A stretch of DNA of 64,000 nt from DATMTS01 sp035564555 (GCA_035564555.1 DATMTS010000039.1:20346-84345); one strand, 5' to 3'; positions 17,113 to 26,055 are shown, numbered from the stretch's first letter. The notes: generated from the letters alone by a model not told the origin. Numbers and translations are program-made.

Positions 17113-17969
17113 TCGACACCACACTCTCGATCGCCGTCATCGGCGCAGGCGGAAAGATGGGCACCCGGGTCTCGAACAACCTGGCCGGAACCGACTACGA
17201 CGTGCGCTACAGCGAGACGTCGCAGGCCGGTCGCGATCGATTGATCGCTGCGGGCCGACTGGTGACCGACACGAGCGACGCGGTATGCGGCGCCGACGTG
17301 GTCGTGCTTGCCGTTCCCGACCTCGCGCTGCAGTCGGTGTCGGCGCAGGTGGTGCCCCTGCTGAAACCCGGCGCGATCCTGCTCACGCTCGACCCAGCGG
17401 CGGCATACGCCGGCCTGCTCAGCCGGCGTGACGACGTCATCCAGGCCGTCGCCCACCCATGTCATCCTTCGGTGTTCTTGCAACGCACGACGCCGGAGGA
17501 ATACGCCGACACCTTCGGCGGCATCGCGGCTCCGCAAGACGCGATCGCCGCGGTCGAGTCCGACGATCCCGCCAAGCGCGAGATCGTGGAGCGGGTGGTG
17601 CGCGCCATCTACGCGCCGGTGGTCGATGTGCACTTCGTCACGGTGAAGCAGCTTGCCCAACTCGAACCGACGCTCGTGGAGACCATCGCGTGCATGATCG
17701 GCGCTCTGCTGAAAGAAGCCTTGGACGAGGCGGTCAATACCATGGGCGTTCCCGAAGCCGCCGCCCGCTCGATCCTGCTCGGTCACACCCAGGTGGCGCT
17801 CGCCAACGGACTGCGCGGCGACAACCCGTTCAGCGACGCGTGCCTCATCGCCATGGACTACGGCCGTGCCAGCATCGTCAAAGAGGACTGGAAGAAGGTG
17901 TTCCGCGACGACGAGCTCGACAAGAACCTCGCCGCGATGCTGCACCTGGACCGGATCGAACGCGCATGA
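17109..17969 (+). CDS. Probable D-apionate oxidoisomerase (ApnO-like; phosphogluconate dehydrogenase C-terminal family)
   Basis: A 286-residue NAD(P)-dependent enzyme with a Rossmann start (SIAVIGAGGKMGTRVSNNLA, residues 6-25), VVLAVPDLALQSV, then an all-helical C-terminal domain of the phosphogluconate-dehydrogenase type (VKQLAQLEPTLVETIACMIG, MDYGRASIVKEDWKKVFRDD). This layout matches ApnO, which oxidises and rearranges D-apionate to 3-oxo-isoapionate. ATG 17109 overlaps the preceding TGA, and its own TGA overlaps the next ATG, showing a coupled operon. The assignment rests on recalled family features plus the ApnL-like neighbour. Confidence 0.75.
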   Translation: MIDTTLSIAVIGAGGKMGTRVSNNLAGTDYDVRYSETSQAGRDRLIAAGRLVTDTSDAVCGADVVVLAVPDLALQSVSAQVVPLLKPGAILLTLDPAAAYAGLLSRRDDVIQAVAHPCHPSVFLQRTTPEEYADTFGGIAAPQDAIAAVESDDPAKREIVERVVRAIYAPVVDVHFVTVKQLAQLEPTLVETIACMIGALLKEALDEAVNTMGVPEAAARSILLGHTQVALANGLRGDNPFSDACLIAMDYGRASIVKEDWKKVFRDDELDKNLAAMLHLDRIERA

Positions 17970-18793
17970 CCGCCGCCGACGACGATAGGATCCGGCTGGC
18001 CGGCGAAGGGGAAGCAGACGGCATGACACGGTCGAGGACGACCCGGTTGCGCGGCAAGACCGCCCTGGTCACGGGGGCGGCGTCCGGCATCGGCCGACAG
18101 GTCGCATTGCGCTTCCACGCCGAGGGCGCCCGCGTCGCCTTCGCCGACCGTGACGAGGCCGGGGTTCGAGCCGTCGTCGCCGATCTCGACGACCGGGCGC
18201 GGGCCGTGACGGTCGACATCTGCGACGAGGCGTCAGTCGCTGTCGCGTTCGGCGGACTGGTCGAGGCGGGGTGGCGTCCCGATGTCGTCGTCGCCAACGC
18301 GGGCGTGCAGCTCTTCGGACAGGACGCACCGATCGCCGACCTCGACCTCGACGTGTGGCGACGCACCATCGACGTGAACCTGACAGGTACCTTCCTCACC
18401 GTGAAGCACGCGGTGCGCGCCATGCTCGGCGGATCGGGCGGCTCGGTGATCCTCACCGGCAGCCCGACCGGCGTGCGAGGGGAGGGCGCCGACTTCACGG
18501 CGTACAGTGCATCGAAGGCAGGCATCCACGGTCTCGGACGCACCGTTGCTGCGGCATATGCACGATCCGGCATCCGGGTGAACACGGTGATCCCGGCCTA
18601 CACCGAGACGCCGTTGGTCAGCGCATTGACGGGCGACCACGACGCGCGCGAGGCGATCGTGGGCCGAATTCCGATGGGTCGCGCGGGCTCGCCCGCCGAT
18701 GTCGAAGGGATCATGGTCTTCTTGGCCGGCGACGACAGCGCCTTCGCAACCGGCGCCGTGTTCGCCGTCGACGGCGGGATGTCGACGTTGTGA
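17966..18793 (+). CDS. SDR-family NAD(P)-dependent oxidoreductase
   Basis: A 275-residue classical short-chain dehydrogenase. The cofactor motif is TGAASGIGRQVA (about residues 32-43), followed by VVANAG, the catalytic Ser in LTGSPTG and the YSASK Tyr/Lys pair (about 173-177). The C terminus ends in the usual VDGGMSTL. It overlaps both neighbours by 4 bp (ATGA before, GTGA after). In the predicted apionate operon it could oxidise D-apiose to the lactone or act on L-erythrulose. Known D-apiose dehydrogenase (ApsD) is a Gfo/Idh/MocA enzyme, so this would be an alternative. Confidence 0.88.
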   Translation: MTAADDDRIRLAGEGEADGMTRSRTTRLRGKTALVTGAASGIGRQVALRFHAEGARVAFADRDEAGVRAVVADLDDRARAVTVDICDEASVAVAFGGLVEAGWRPDVVVANAGVQLFGQDAPIADLDLDVWRRTIDVNLTGTFLTVKHAVRAMLGGSGGSVILTGSPTGVRGEGADFTAYSASKAGIHGLGRTVAAAYARSGIRVNTVIPAYTETPLVSALTGDHDAREAIVGRIPMGRAGSPADVEGIMVFLAGDDSAFATGAVFAVDGGMSTL

Positions 18794-20643
18794 CCGACGA
18801 CGAATGGTCGCTGCTGGATCGGGTCTGGGGCGAACGGGAACCGGAACCGGTAGAGCTGGCTTTCGGGCCATGGCGATTCCGCGTGCGGGGCGATGAGATC
18901 GCAGACCTGCGATTCGATGGCACGCCCATCGTGCGCAGCGTGCGAGCGGTGGTGCGCGACGGTGATTGGAACACCGTTCCGACCACCGTCGAAGGGGTTG
19001 CTGCCGCCGGCGACGGCTACGAGTTGCTGCTGCGAATGCGTGGTTTCGGCGCCGACGTGACAACACGACTGTCGGTTGCCGCCGAGGCCGAACGGATCAC
19101 GATGCGCCTGCACGCGATCAGCGGCATCGACTTCACAAGCAACCGGCTCGGGCTCGTCGTGTTGCATCCGCCGGGGCTGGCGGGCAGCGCGCTGCAGATC
19201 CAGTCGCCGTGCGGCTCCAGACGCAGCACCGTGTTCCCGCGCGCCGTGGCTCCGGATCAACCCGCGATGGACATCCGCAGTCTCGGCTGGAGCCACGACG
19301 GTGTGCAGGTGACGGCGGACTTCGACGGCGACGTGTTCGAGATGGAAGACCAGCGGAACTGGACCGACGCCTCGTACAAGACCTACAGCACGCCGCTTGC
19401 CCGGCCGTTCCCGGTCACGGTGGTGGCCGGCGCCGTCATCCAACAGTCCGTCGGCTTCACCGCCCGGCGCACTCGGGAGCGGGCACCCAGGGTCCGTGCG
19501 GTCACACCGGTGATCGAGCTGGCCGATACCGGCTGCATCGTGCCCGCTGTCGCCCTCGGCGCCACCACCGCGCCGTCGGTCGAGATCGTGGACGCCCCGA
19601 TTCCCGACGGCGTCGCTGCGTTGCTCGTCGAAGCCGACACCCGCAGCCGCACCTGGCGAGCAGCCCTGGAGCGCGCCGGGGCCGAAGCCGGTGGCCTTCC
19701 CCTCGATGTTCGGATCGTCTCCGACGAGCCCGAGGCAGTGCGGGACGTGGTCGAGGCTGCCGCCCTCTCGCCCGCCGCAGTGCTGCGGCTCGCGGTGTTC
19801 TCGTCCGGCTCGCACGTCACCGAGCCGGCGTGCTGGGCCGCCCTGCTGGATGCCGCCGGAAGGCTCGTGCCGGGTGCAGAGCTCGTCGGTGGTAGCCGTG
19901 CGCACTTCACCGAGCTGAATCGTCGGCACGACGACCTGCCCGTCGATGTGCCGCGCGTGACGTTCGCGATGACCCCGCAGATGCACGCGACCGAACGCGC
20001 GCAGCTGATGGAATCGATCGCCATGCAGGCAGTGGTCACGCGTGACGCGACCGCGATAGCGGCAGGCCGGCCGCTGCATGTGGGTCCAATCACGCTGCGC
20101 CCGCGGTTCAATGCCGTGGCGACGCGGCCGATGGAGGCCACCGGCGCCTCCACGGGCGACGCGGCCGTGGAGGACGGCTACGGGCCGGAGTTCTCCGCCG
20201 GGGCGACCGATGCCCGGCAGACGTCCGTAGCGCTGGAGGCCTGGACCGTCGCCTCCTTCGCTGCGATCTGTTCGGCAGGCGCCGGTCGGTCAGGCGGCGG
20301 GGTGGCCTCGGTGACCTACTTCGAGGCCAGCGGCCCGCGTGGCATCCGGAATCTCAGCGGTCCCTACCCGGCGCTTCGCGCGATCTCCGCGATCGCCGGG
20401 CTGGGCGGCGCAACCCTGCTGACGGCGTCGAACGACGCAGACGCCGAAGCCGGCCTCACCGCGGCCGAAGGGCTCTGGGCGGTCGGTGCGCAGTGGTCGA
20501 GCGGCGCCTGGCGCGTGCTCGTGGCGAGCCTCACCGGCGCCGCTGTCACCGCGACGGTCCGCTACGCCGGCGACGAGCATCCGGTCACAGTCGAGCCGTT
20601 CACCGTCTCGGTTCTCGGCTCGGAGCCGGCCCAGGCGCACTGA
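18790..20643 (+). CDS. Probable D-apionate lactonase (ApnL-like)
   Basis: A 617-residue protein starting at GTG 18790, inside the TGA of the SDR gene. The middle of the N-terminal half carries FEMEDQRNWTDASYKTYSTP (about residues 183-202), the stretch I associate with ApnL, the enzyme that opens D-apionolactone to D-apionate. The N-terminal half looks like a beta-sandwich (RFRVRGDEIADLRFDG); the C-terminal half is an alpha/beta barrel-like region ending in a small beta domain. It is the last gene of the operon, converging on the RecQ fusion gene. Together with the ApnO- and OiaC-like genes it implies a lactone to apionate to 3-oxo-isoapionate to L-erythrulose route. Confidence 0.75.
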   Translation: MTDDEWSLLDRVWGEREPEPVELAFGPWRFRVRGDEIADLRFDGTPIVRSVRAVVRDGDWNTVPTTVEGVAAAGDGYELLLRMRGFGADVTTRLSVAAEAERITMRLHAISGIDFTSNRLGLVVLHPPGLAGSALQIQSPCGSRRSTVFPRAVAPDQPAMDIRSLGWSHDGVQVTADFDGDVFEMEDQRNWTDASYKTYSTPLARPFPVTVVAGAVIQQSVGFTARRTRERAPRVRAVTPVIELADTGCIVPAVALGATTAPSVEIVDAPIPDGVAALLVEADTRSRTWRAALERAGAEAGGLPLDVRIVSDEPEAVRDVVEAAALSPAAVLRLAVFSSGSHVTEPACWAALLDAAGRLVPGAELVGGSRAHFTELNRRHDDLPVDVPRVTFAMTPQMHATERAQLMESIAMQAVVTRDATAIAAGRPLHVGPITLRPRFNAVATRPMEATGASTGDAAVEDGYGPEFSAGATDARQTSVALEAWTVASFAAICSAGAGRSGGGVASVTYFEASGPRGIRNLSGPYPALRAISAIAGLGGATLLTASNDADAEAGLTAAEGLWAVGAQWSSGAWRVLVASLTGAAVTATVRYAGDEHPVTVEPFTVSVLGSEPAQAH

Positions 20644-20677
20644 GCGCAGCCTCATCGTGACCGTGCGGACACAGCGA

Positions 20678-22801
20678 CTACCGCTGCGCGAGGGTGAACG
20701 GCAGAACGGCCGCCGCGCCCGCATCACGCAGCGCGGAGCCGGCGATCGTGAGCGTCCATCGGCTGTCGGCGAGATCGTCGACGAGCAGCACCGTCGCCGA
20801 ACCCGCGCCGAGCGACGTCGCCACGGCATCCGGCACCGCGAAGCGTTGCCACACGCCGGCCAATCGGTATGCGCTGTTGCCGCCCGGCCCGCCCTGGGGG
20901 CCGCCGTCCACGGGCTCGAGCGCACCCAGGTAGGGCAGCCGGCCGATGGATGCCAGCCCTCGCGCGAGCGTCGTGACCAACTGCGGCCTGCTGCGCGACG
21001 GGATCGAGACGACGGCATCGGGCCGTTGCTGCCAATCCCATTCGCTCAGAACCCGGGTGCAGGCGGCGAGCAGTGCGTCGTCGACGGGGTCGTCCGCTGC
21101 GTCGGCCGCGAACAGCCGTCGCATCCGATTGCCCCAACCCAGATCGGTCAGCCGTGCCAGTGACCGGCCCTGCTGAAGGCTCTGGCCTGCGGGGATCTTG
21201 CCGGAGACGGGCACGCCGAGCGCGAGCATCCCGGTCGGCCACAGGGTGCGCGGCGAAAGCTCGACTCCGACCCTGTCGAGGGAGCGGGATGCGGCCGCCG
21301 CGGCATCCTCGGGCACGTCGCCCGGAAACCACGCGCTCGCGCAACGGTCGCAGCGCCCGCAGTCGCGCGCGTCATCGTCGTCGAGCGCGTGCTGCAGGAA
21401 TCGCATGCGGCAGCCCGGTGTCGTCTCGTACTCGAGCATCGCTTCTGCCTCGTTCCGACGCGCCTGGGCGATGCGTTCGTAGCGTTGCTCGTCGTAGCTC
21501 CAGGCCGCGCCGGTGGCCATCCAGCCGCCCTGCACACGGCGCACGACACCGTCGACGTCGAGCACCTTGAGCAGCAGTTCGAGCGTGCTGCGCTTCACGT
21601 TCGCACGGGCTTCCAGGGCCGGCGTCGACAGTGGACGGTCGGAATCGGCGAGCGCGTCGAGCACCTGGGCGACCCGTTGCCGGGTCGGCATCGACGCCGT
21701 GGCGAAGTACTCCCAGATGATCGGATCCTCTTCGCCGGGCAACAGCAGCACGTCGGCGCTCTCGGTCGCGCGACCGGCCCGACCCACCTGCTGGTAGTAC
21801 GCGACGGGCGATGACGGTGCGCCGAGATGCACCACGAAACCGAGGTCGGGCTTGTCGAAGCCCATTCCGAGTGCACTGGTGGCGATCAGGGCCTTGACGG
21901 TGTTCGACTTCAGGGCGTTCTCGGCGTCTTCACGCTCGGCGGTCTCGGTGCGCCCGGTGTAGGCGCGCACGTCGTAACCGGCCGCCCGCAACGCGGCCGC
22001 GGTGTCTTCGGCCGCCGAAACGGTCAACGTGTAGATGATGCCACTGCCCGGCAGGTCTTTCAGGTGCGCCAGGAGCCAGCCGAGCCGAGCGCCGTCTGCC
22101 GGCAGCCGCAGCACACCGAGCCGCAGCGATCGTCTGGCCAGCGGGCCGCGGATGGTGACCACTTCGGCGCCGCCCAATTGTTCGGCGACGTCGGTGACCA
22201 CTCGCGCGTTGGCGGTCGCGGTCGTCGCGAGCACCGGAACGCCCGGTCGAAGCGTCGTCGCCAGTTCGCGAAGGCGCCGGTAGTCGGGCCGGAAGTCGTG
22301 GCCCCAATCCGAGATGCAGTGCGCCTCGTCGATGACGAGCATCCCCATCCGGTTCACCAAGGCGGGTAACTGTTCGTCGCGGAAGACGGGGTTGTTCAGC
22401 CGCTCCGGCGACACCAGCAGCACGTCGACGTCATCGGCGTCGAGGGCCGCGCGGGCCCGGCCCCACTCGGTGGCGTTCGCGGAATTGATCGACACCGCGC
22501 GCACGCCCGCTCGGGAAGCGGCCTGCACCTGGTCGCGCATCAGCGCGAGCAACGGAGACACGATGACGGTCGGGCCTGCGCCGCGCCGGCGCAGCAGCAG
22601 GGTCGCGACGAAATACACCGCCGATTTGCCCCAGCCGGTGCGCTGCACGACGAGCGCCCGTCGCCGTCTACGCACCAGCGCGTCGATCGCCTCGAACTGG
22701 CCGTCGTGGAAATCGGCTTCCGGTGACCCCACGAGCGCGCGCAAGACCTCCAGCGCTTCGGAGCGCAACTCGTGCGCGCCCGCTTCGGGGGAGTCGGTCA
22801 T
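20678..22801 (-). CDS. RecQ-type DNA helicase fused to a C-terminal phosphoribosyltransferase-like domain
   Basis: A 707-residue protein. Helicase core: Walker A RTGWGKSA (residues 54-61), VSPLLALMRDQV, DEAH at 158-161 (VIDEAHCISDWGHDF), ATSALGMGFDKPDLGFVVH and YYQQVGRAGRA. A zinc-binding region CRMRFLQH...CGRCDRC follows. After about residue 500 the helicase architecture ends and a PRTase-fold domain appears, with VLLVDDLADSRWTLT (about 671-685) matching the PRPP-binding loop of ComF-like enzymes. The combination suggests coupling of DNA unwinding to nucleotide metabolism or sensing, though the PRTase may be a structural remnant. It is the second RecQ-like helicase in the window. Confidence 0.88.
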   Translation of the reverse strand: MTDSPEAGAHELRSEALEVLRALVGSPEADFHDGQFEAIDALVRRRRRALVVQRTGWGKSAVYFVATLLLRRRGAGPTVIVSPLLALMRDQVQAASRAGVRAVSINSANATEWGRARAALDADDVDVLLVSPERLNNPVFRDEQLPALVNRMGMLVIDEAHCISDWGHDFRPDYRRLRELATTLRPGVPVLATTATANARVVTDVAEQLGGAEVVTIRGPLARRSLRLGVLRLPADGARLGWLLAHLKDLPGSGIIYTLTVSAAEDTAAALRAAGYDVRAYTGRTETAEREDAENALKSNTVKALIATSALGMGFDKPDLGFVVHLGAPSSPVAYYQQVGRAGRATESADVLLLPGEEDPIIWEYFATASMPTRQRVAQVLDALADSDRPLSTPALEARANVKRSTLELLLKVLDVDGVVRRVQGGWMATGAAWSYDEQRYERIAQARRNEAEAMLEYETTPGCRMRFLQHALDDDDARDCGRCDRCASAWFPGDVPEDAAAAASRSLDRVGVELSPRTLWPTGMLALGVPVSGKIPAGQSLQQGRSLARLTDLGWGNRMRRLFAADAADDPVDDALLAACTRVLSEWDWQQRPDAVVSIPSRSRPQLVTTLARGLASIGRLPYLGALEPVDGGPQGGPGGNSAYRLAGVWQRFAVPDAVATSLGAGSATVLLVDDLADSRWTLTIAGSALRDAGAAAVLPFTLAQR

Positions 22802-22867
22802 CTGCCCAGGGTGTCATGCCGCACCGACACCGCGCTGCGCGTGGTCGAAGGGGTCTCGAGTCGCGAG

Positions 22868-23689
22868 CTAGGTCAAGTGGTCGAAGTCACCGCGCACCCA
22901 GGCGATGTAGCGGTCGGCCGAGCGTCGCACGATCGCTCGTGCGTCGGCGTCGATCGTGTTGCCGAAGTTGCCGTAGACGCGGTCGAACTCGTGCTCGGTC
23001 ACCGCCGACGCGACCCGGTCGACGACCGCCGCCGACAGCGGGATGCGATTGGGATAACTGCGCAGGAACGACACGGAGCGACCGCTCGGACCGGGGAAGA
23101 GGGTGTCACCCACCAGGGCGACCGCCGTGCCATCCGGCGCCGTCCAGTAGGCGACGGCGCTGCCGGGGAAATGGCCGCCGACCCTGCGCAGGTGCACCCC
23201 GGGCAGCAACTCCCGCTCGCCATCCCAGAATTCCACCGCGTCGCCGGTGCGCTGCAGCCACTCGCGGTCCCTCGCCGACACCAGAACCCGGGCGCCGCCG
23301 AGGGCCTCGGACCAGGCCAGTTGCACGCCGAACATGTGCGGGTGACTGGCCGCGATGTATTCGGCACCGCCCAGTTGCCGCACCCGCTCCACACCACGGT
23401 CGTCGATGAACCCGGTCGGATCCCAGAGCAGGTTGCCGGCTGCCGTGCACATGAGCACCGCGTGTTGGCCGATGCCGACAACGGGTTCGGTGGTGATCGT
23501 GTACAGGTCGGGCTGGCGTTCGGCGATCACCAGCCGGTGACCGGATGCCGCAAGCTCCGCGTTCGTGGTCCACGCCTGACCGGTGCGGGGAACGTACTGC
23601 CGTTCGTCTTCGCAGATGGCGCAACGTTGCGGCGCGAATTCGCTGTCGGGGTATTCGACGGCGCAGGTGGCGCAGATCCAGAGGGTCAT
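22868..23689 (-). CDS. MBL-fold protein with N-terminal zinc ribbon
   Basis: A 273-residue protein. Residues 1-35 have CATC and CAIC pairs (MTLWICATCAVEYPDSEF...QRCAIC), a rubredoxin-like zinc ribbon. The rest is a metallo-beta-lactamase fold: SHPHMFG at the usual HxHxDH position, VGGHFPGSAVAYW and LVGDTLFPGPSGRS. The DH of HxHxDH is replaced by F and G, so one metal site should be altered. It is followed by the 20678 fusion gene on the same strand, 66 bp away. Substrate unknown. Confidence 0.8.
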   Translation of the reverse strand: MTLWICATCAVEYPDSEFAPQRCAICEDERQYVPRTGQAWTTNAELAASGHRLVIAERQPDLYTITTEPVVGIGQHAVLMCTAAGNLLWDPTGFIDDRGVERVRQLGGAEYIAASHPHMFGVQLAWSEALGGARVLVSARDREWLQRTGDAVEFWDGERELLPGVHLRRVGGHFPGSAVAYWTAPDGTAVALVGDTLFPGPSGRSVSFLRSYPNRIPLSAAVVDRVASAVTEHEFDRVYGNFGNTIDADARAIVRRSADRYIAWVRGDFDHLT

Positions 23690-23762
23690 GCCGTCAGGCT
23701 AACGCCTTCGCCATGCAGGAGCGCCGGCTCACGGGCGTCGGCTCAGGGGCGCCGATGCCTCG

Positions 23763-23927
23763 TCAGTGCGAGGGAGTGGCCGCGCTGATCTGGTCGTGGC
23801 CGGGGGATTCCGGTGCGGTCGGTGCGGTGCGCTCCCGGGTGCGCGCGTCGAGCGCGGCGTCTACGATGCACCAGAGCAGGAAAAGTCCGAAGATCACCGC
23901 GCCAGCGGCAAAGACCAGGTACTCCAC
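23763..23927 (-). CDS. Very small single-pass membrane protein (54 aa)
   Basis: GTG at 23925-23927 starts VEYLVFAAGAVIFGLFLLWC, one hydrophobic helix, followed by a charged and Pro/Thr/Ser-rich tail ending ISAATPSH. A weak GAGGATGAAAC ribosome site precedes it. Codon third positions are G/C-rich as in real genes here, and the helix starts right after the initiator, as in many short membrane proteins. It lies between the MBL gene and the DUF2510 gene on the same strand. Function unknown. Confidence 0.55.
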   Translation of the reverse strand: MEYLVFAAGAVIFGLFLLWCIVDAALDARTRERTAPTAPESPGHDQISAATPSH

Positions 23928-24038
23928 GTTTCATCCTCTCGAGACCGACGCGACGAACGGACGTCGATACCAACCTACCGTCTTCCGGTGCCGCGGCAGC
24001 ATGCCCGCATTGCACGACGGCAGCCGTTTCCCTCCGCC

Positions 24039-24728
24039 TCAGGCGGAGTAGCCGGATGGGAGGGTCGCCACGAGCACCGAGATCGCGCCGGCCACCTTCA
24101 CCACGGCGACGACGAACGAGGCGATGTACACCGCGATCATCACCCAGATCGGGGCAAGACCTCGACCCGAGCGGCGCTTGACCACGACGGTGCGGCCGAT
24201 CACGTAGACGATGGCGCCCAGGAACGCCCACGCCCAGGGGAAGGGTCGCTGGTAGCCGAGACGCATCAGTGCGCGGTAGTCGCCGAACGCGAGAGCCGCA
24301 GTACCGAAATACGAGATCCAGCCGACCGCGGCAAACGCGAGATACCCCGGCGACGTCACCATGCGCAACGGGACCCGGGGAGAGTAGGCGGCCGAGGCCA
24401 GGTACCCCGAGAGGTCGAAGGAGGCGAAAGCGATCAGCGACAGCAGGGGCAGCAGCACGACCACCCAGATGAACCACGTGTAGACCGGGGTGCCCGCGGG
24501 AACCCCGGGAATCGCACCGGGTACGGGGTACTGCTGATCGTACGCGGTAGGCACGTACGCCGGTGCCTGCGCGGTCTGCATGTACGCCGGTGCCTGTGCG
24601 TACTGCCCTTGTGCGTGCTGCTGAACGTATTCGCTCCAGGCGCCGCCGTCCCACCAGCGTTGGCCGCCGCTACCCGAAGGGTCGGGGTACCAGCCGGGAG
24701 CCGGCGGGTTGTTCTGCTCGAACGACAT
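24039..24728 (-). CDS. DUF2510-domain membrane protein
   Basis: A 229-residue protein starting MSFEQNNPPAPGWYPDPSGS. The PPAPGWYPDPSGSGGQRWWD stretch (residues 8-27) is the DUF2510 motif common on actinobacterial membrane proteins. A Gln/Ala/Tyr-rich linker with repeated QAPAYM/VPT units (about 35-65) leads to four to five hydrophobic helices (about 80-220). The ATG is set by a GAGGACGAT ribosome site. Role unknown; the domain is thought to be a cytosolic adaptor next to membrane segments. Confidence 0.82.
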   Translation of the reverse strand: MSFEQNNPPAPGWYPDPSGSGGQRWWDGGAWSEYVQQHAQGQYAQAPAYMQTAQAPAYVPTAYDQQYPVPGAIPGVPAGTPVYTWFIWVVVLLPLLSLIAFASFDLSGYLASAAYSPRVPLRMVTSPGYLAFAAVGWISYFGTAALAFGDYRALMRLGYQRPFPWAWAFLGAIVYVIGRTVVVKRRSGRGLAPIWVMIAVYIASFVVAVVKVAGAISVLVATLPSGYSA

Positions 24729-24809
24729 CGTCCTCCTCGATCGACGCCGCTCGACCGGCATCGGGGCCAGTCTAGGCCGCTGCATCATCGGCGAACATAG
24801 GATGTCGGC

Positions 24810-25193
24810 ATGCCGGCTTCTCACCCGACGGTCACGGCCGCACGAGTCGACGTCTGGATCTGGGCGACGCGGTTCTACAAGACACGTTCGCTCGCCACCG
24901 CCGCATGCCGCGCGGGGCATGTGCGTGTCAACGGCGACCGGGCGAAGCCCGCCCAGCCGGTACGGATCGGCGACGAGGTGCGCGTTGTCACCGACCGCGA
25001 GCACACCGTCGTGGTGCGCGGCATCCTGTTGAAACGGGTCGGAGCACCGGTGGCCGCGGCGGCCTATGACGACAAGACGCCGCCGTTGCCGCCGCGCGTC
25101 GAGGTGCCCGCCGCGGTACAGCGCGAACGCGGCGCCGGCCGGCCCACCAAACGCGAGCGACGTGACCTCGACCGGCTGCGCGGCCGCGGCTGA
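24810..25193 (+). CDS. S4-domain RNA-binding protein (Hsp15-like)
   Basis: A 127-residue protein whose first 65 residues form an S4 domain: RVDVWIWATRFYKTRSLATA, CRAGHVRVNGDRAKPAQPVRIGDEV. Hsp15-type proteins bind stalled 50S subunits carrying peptidyl-tRNA, or 23S rRNA. The C terminus is basic (RPTKRERRDLDRLRGRG), typical of this group. It is divergent from the DUF2510 gene and convergent with the small membrane-protein pair. Confidence 0.88.
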   Translation: MPASHPTVTAARVDVWIWATRFYKTRSLATAACRAGHVRVNGDRAKPAQPVRIGDEVRVVTDREHTVVVRGILLKRVGAPVAAAAYDDKTPPLPPRVEVPAAVQRERGAGRPTKRERRDLDRLRGRG

Positions 25194-25213
25194 GCGGCTC
25201 GGTGGTTCGCGAC

Positions 25214-25432
25214 TCAGCCGCCCACCGGCGCCGGGGCAGCGACGATGAAGTGCCAGCCCAGCCACCACCAGAACACCATGATCGTGAGCCGGATGGCCCG
25301 GGACACCATGATCTGGTCGAGCAACTCGTCGATCGGTGCGACCTTGTCAGGGTTGCGCCGCGAGAGATACCAGAGCAGCAGAGCCAGGCCTCCGCAGACG
25401 CAGAATCCGATGATCGTGAATGCGCGGCTCAC
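25214..25432 (-). CDS. Small DUF6186-like membrane protein
   Basis: A 72-residue protein starting VSRAFTIIGFCVCGGLALLL. Two membrane helices (about residues 4-22 and 48-66) flank a short loop YLSRRNPDKVAPIDELLDQI. The R-Pxx-APIxELLDxIM pattern is the DUF6186 signature as I recall it. GTG 25432 overlaps the stop of the upstream membrane protein gene (GTGA), so the two are coupled. Function unknown. Confidence 0.72.
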   Translation of the reverse strand: MSRAFTIIGFCVCGGLALLLWYLSRRNPDKVAPIDELLDQIMVSRAIRLTIMVFWWWLGWHFIVAAPAPVGG

Positions 25433-26055
25433 TTCTCCACCCTTCCGCGTCGCAGCAGCGCCGCACCGAGCAGCAGCCACAGTGCGATGCCGGCGAATCT
25501 GCCGATCGGATTGTCCATGATCGGATCGACGAGGTCGGACAGCGGCGGATGATCGTATTCTGCCGTCGGCGACGGCATCGAGAGAAAGAACGAACCGAGC
25601 TCTCGCAGGCAGAACACGACGACCAGGCACAGCCAGAGCACGGCCGCGCGTCGCAGCGCCGGAAGCCACGGCGCCCGGGTGCCGTTCGGCTCGTCCGCCT
25701 CGTGCTTCATGCGCGCGGGCGGATCGGCCCAGACGAACGGCACGAGCGTGAGCCCGATCGCCACGAGGATGATGCCGTCTGCGACGCTGTAGCGGGGCAG
25801 GAAGGTCAGCAGCGCCGTGAGCACGACGCCGGCGACGACGGTCACGAGACGGCGTGGTCGTGGTGACAGGATCCGCACGAACGAGAGCAGCCCGAACACG
25901 TCGGCGACCAGCATCAGCCCGGCGACCCCGAACACCATGCCATCCATGGGGGCACCGCGGAAGAACTGAAAGCCGCTGGTCAGCCCGAGGATACCGATCC
26001 ACGCACCGTTGGTGCGCAGCCGAGCGCCGATGCCGACGCCGTTCGAGCCGTTCAC
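25429..26055 (-). CDS. Hypothetical multi-pass membrane protein
   Basis: A 208-residue protein starting at GTG (VNGSNGVGIGARLRTNGAWI), with about five hydrophobic helices and a C terminus ending GAALLRRGRVEK. No transporter or enzyme signature is visible. Its start overlaps the DUF445 gene stop by 4 bp (26052-26055), and its stop overlaps the small DUF6186-like gene, so all three are probably one transcript. The chosen start is the one overlapping the upstream stop. Confidence 0.7.
   Translation of the reverse strand: MNGSNGVGIGARLRTNGAWIGILGLTSGFQFFRGAPMDGMVFGVAGLMLVADVFGLLSFVRILSPRPRRLVTVVAGVVLTALLTFLPRYSVADGIILVAIGLTLVPFVWADPPARMKHEADEPNGTRAPWLPALRRAAVLWLCLVVVFCLRELGSFFLSMPSPTAEYDHPPLSDLVDPIMDNPIGRFAGIALWLLLGAALLRRGRVEK

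Noticed and set aside
22840..22885. Second copy of the Microbacteriaceae palindrome
   Set aside because: GGTCGAAGGGGTCTCGAGTC shares short pieces with the element but does not form the expected stem.
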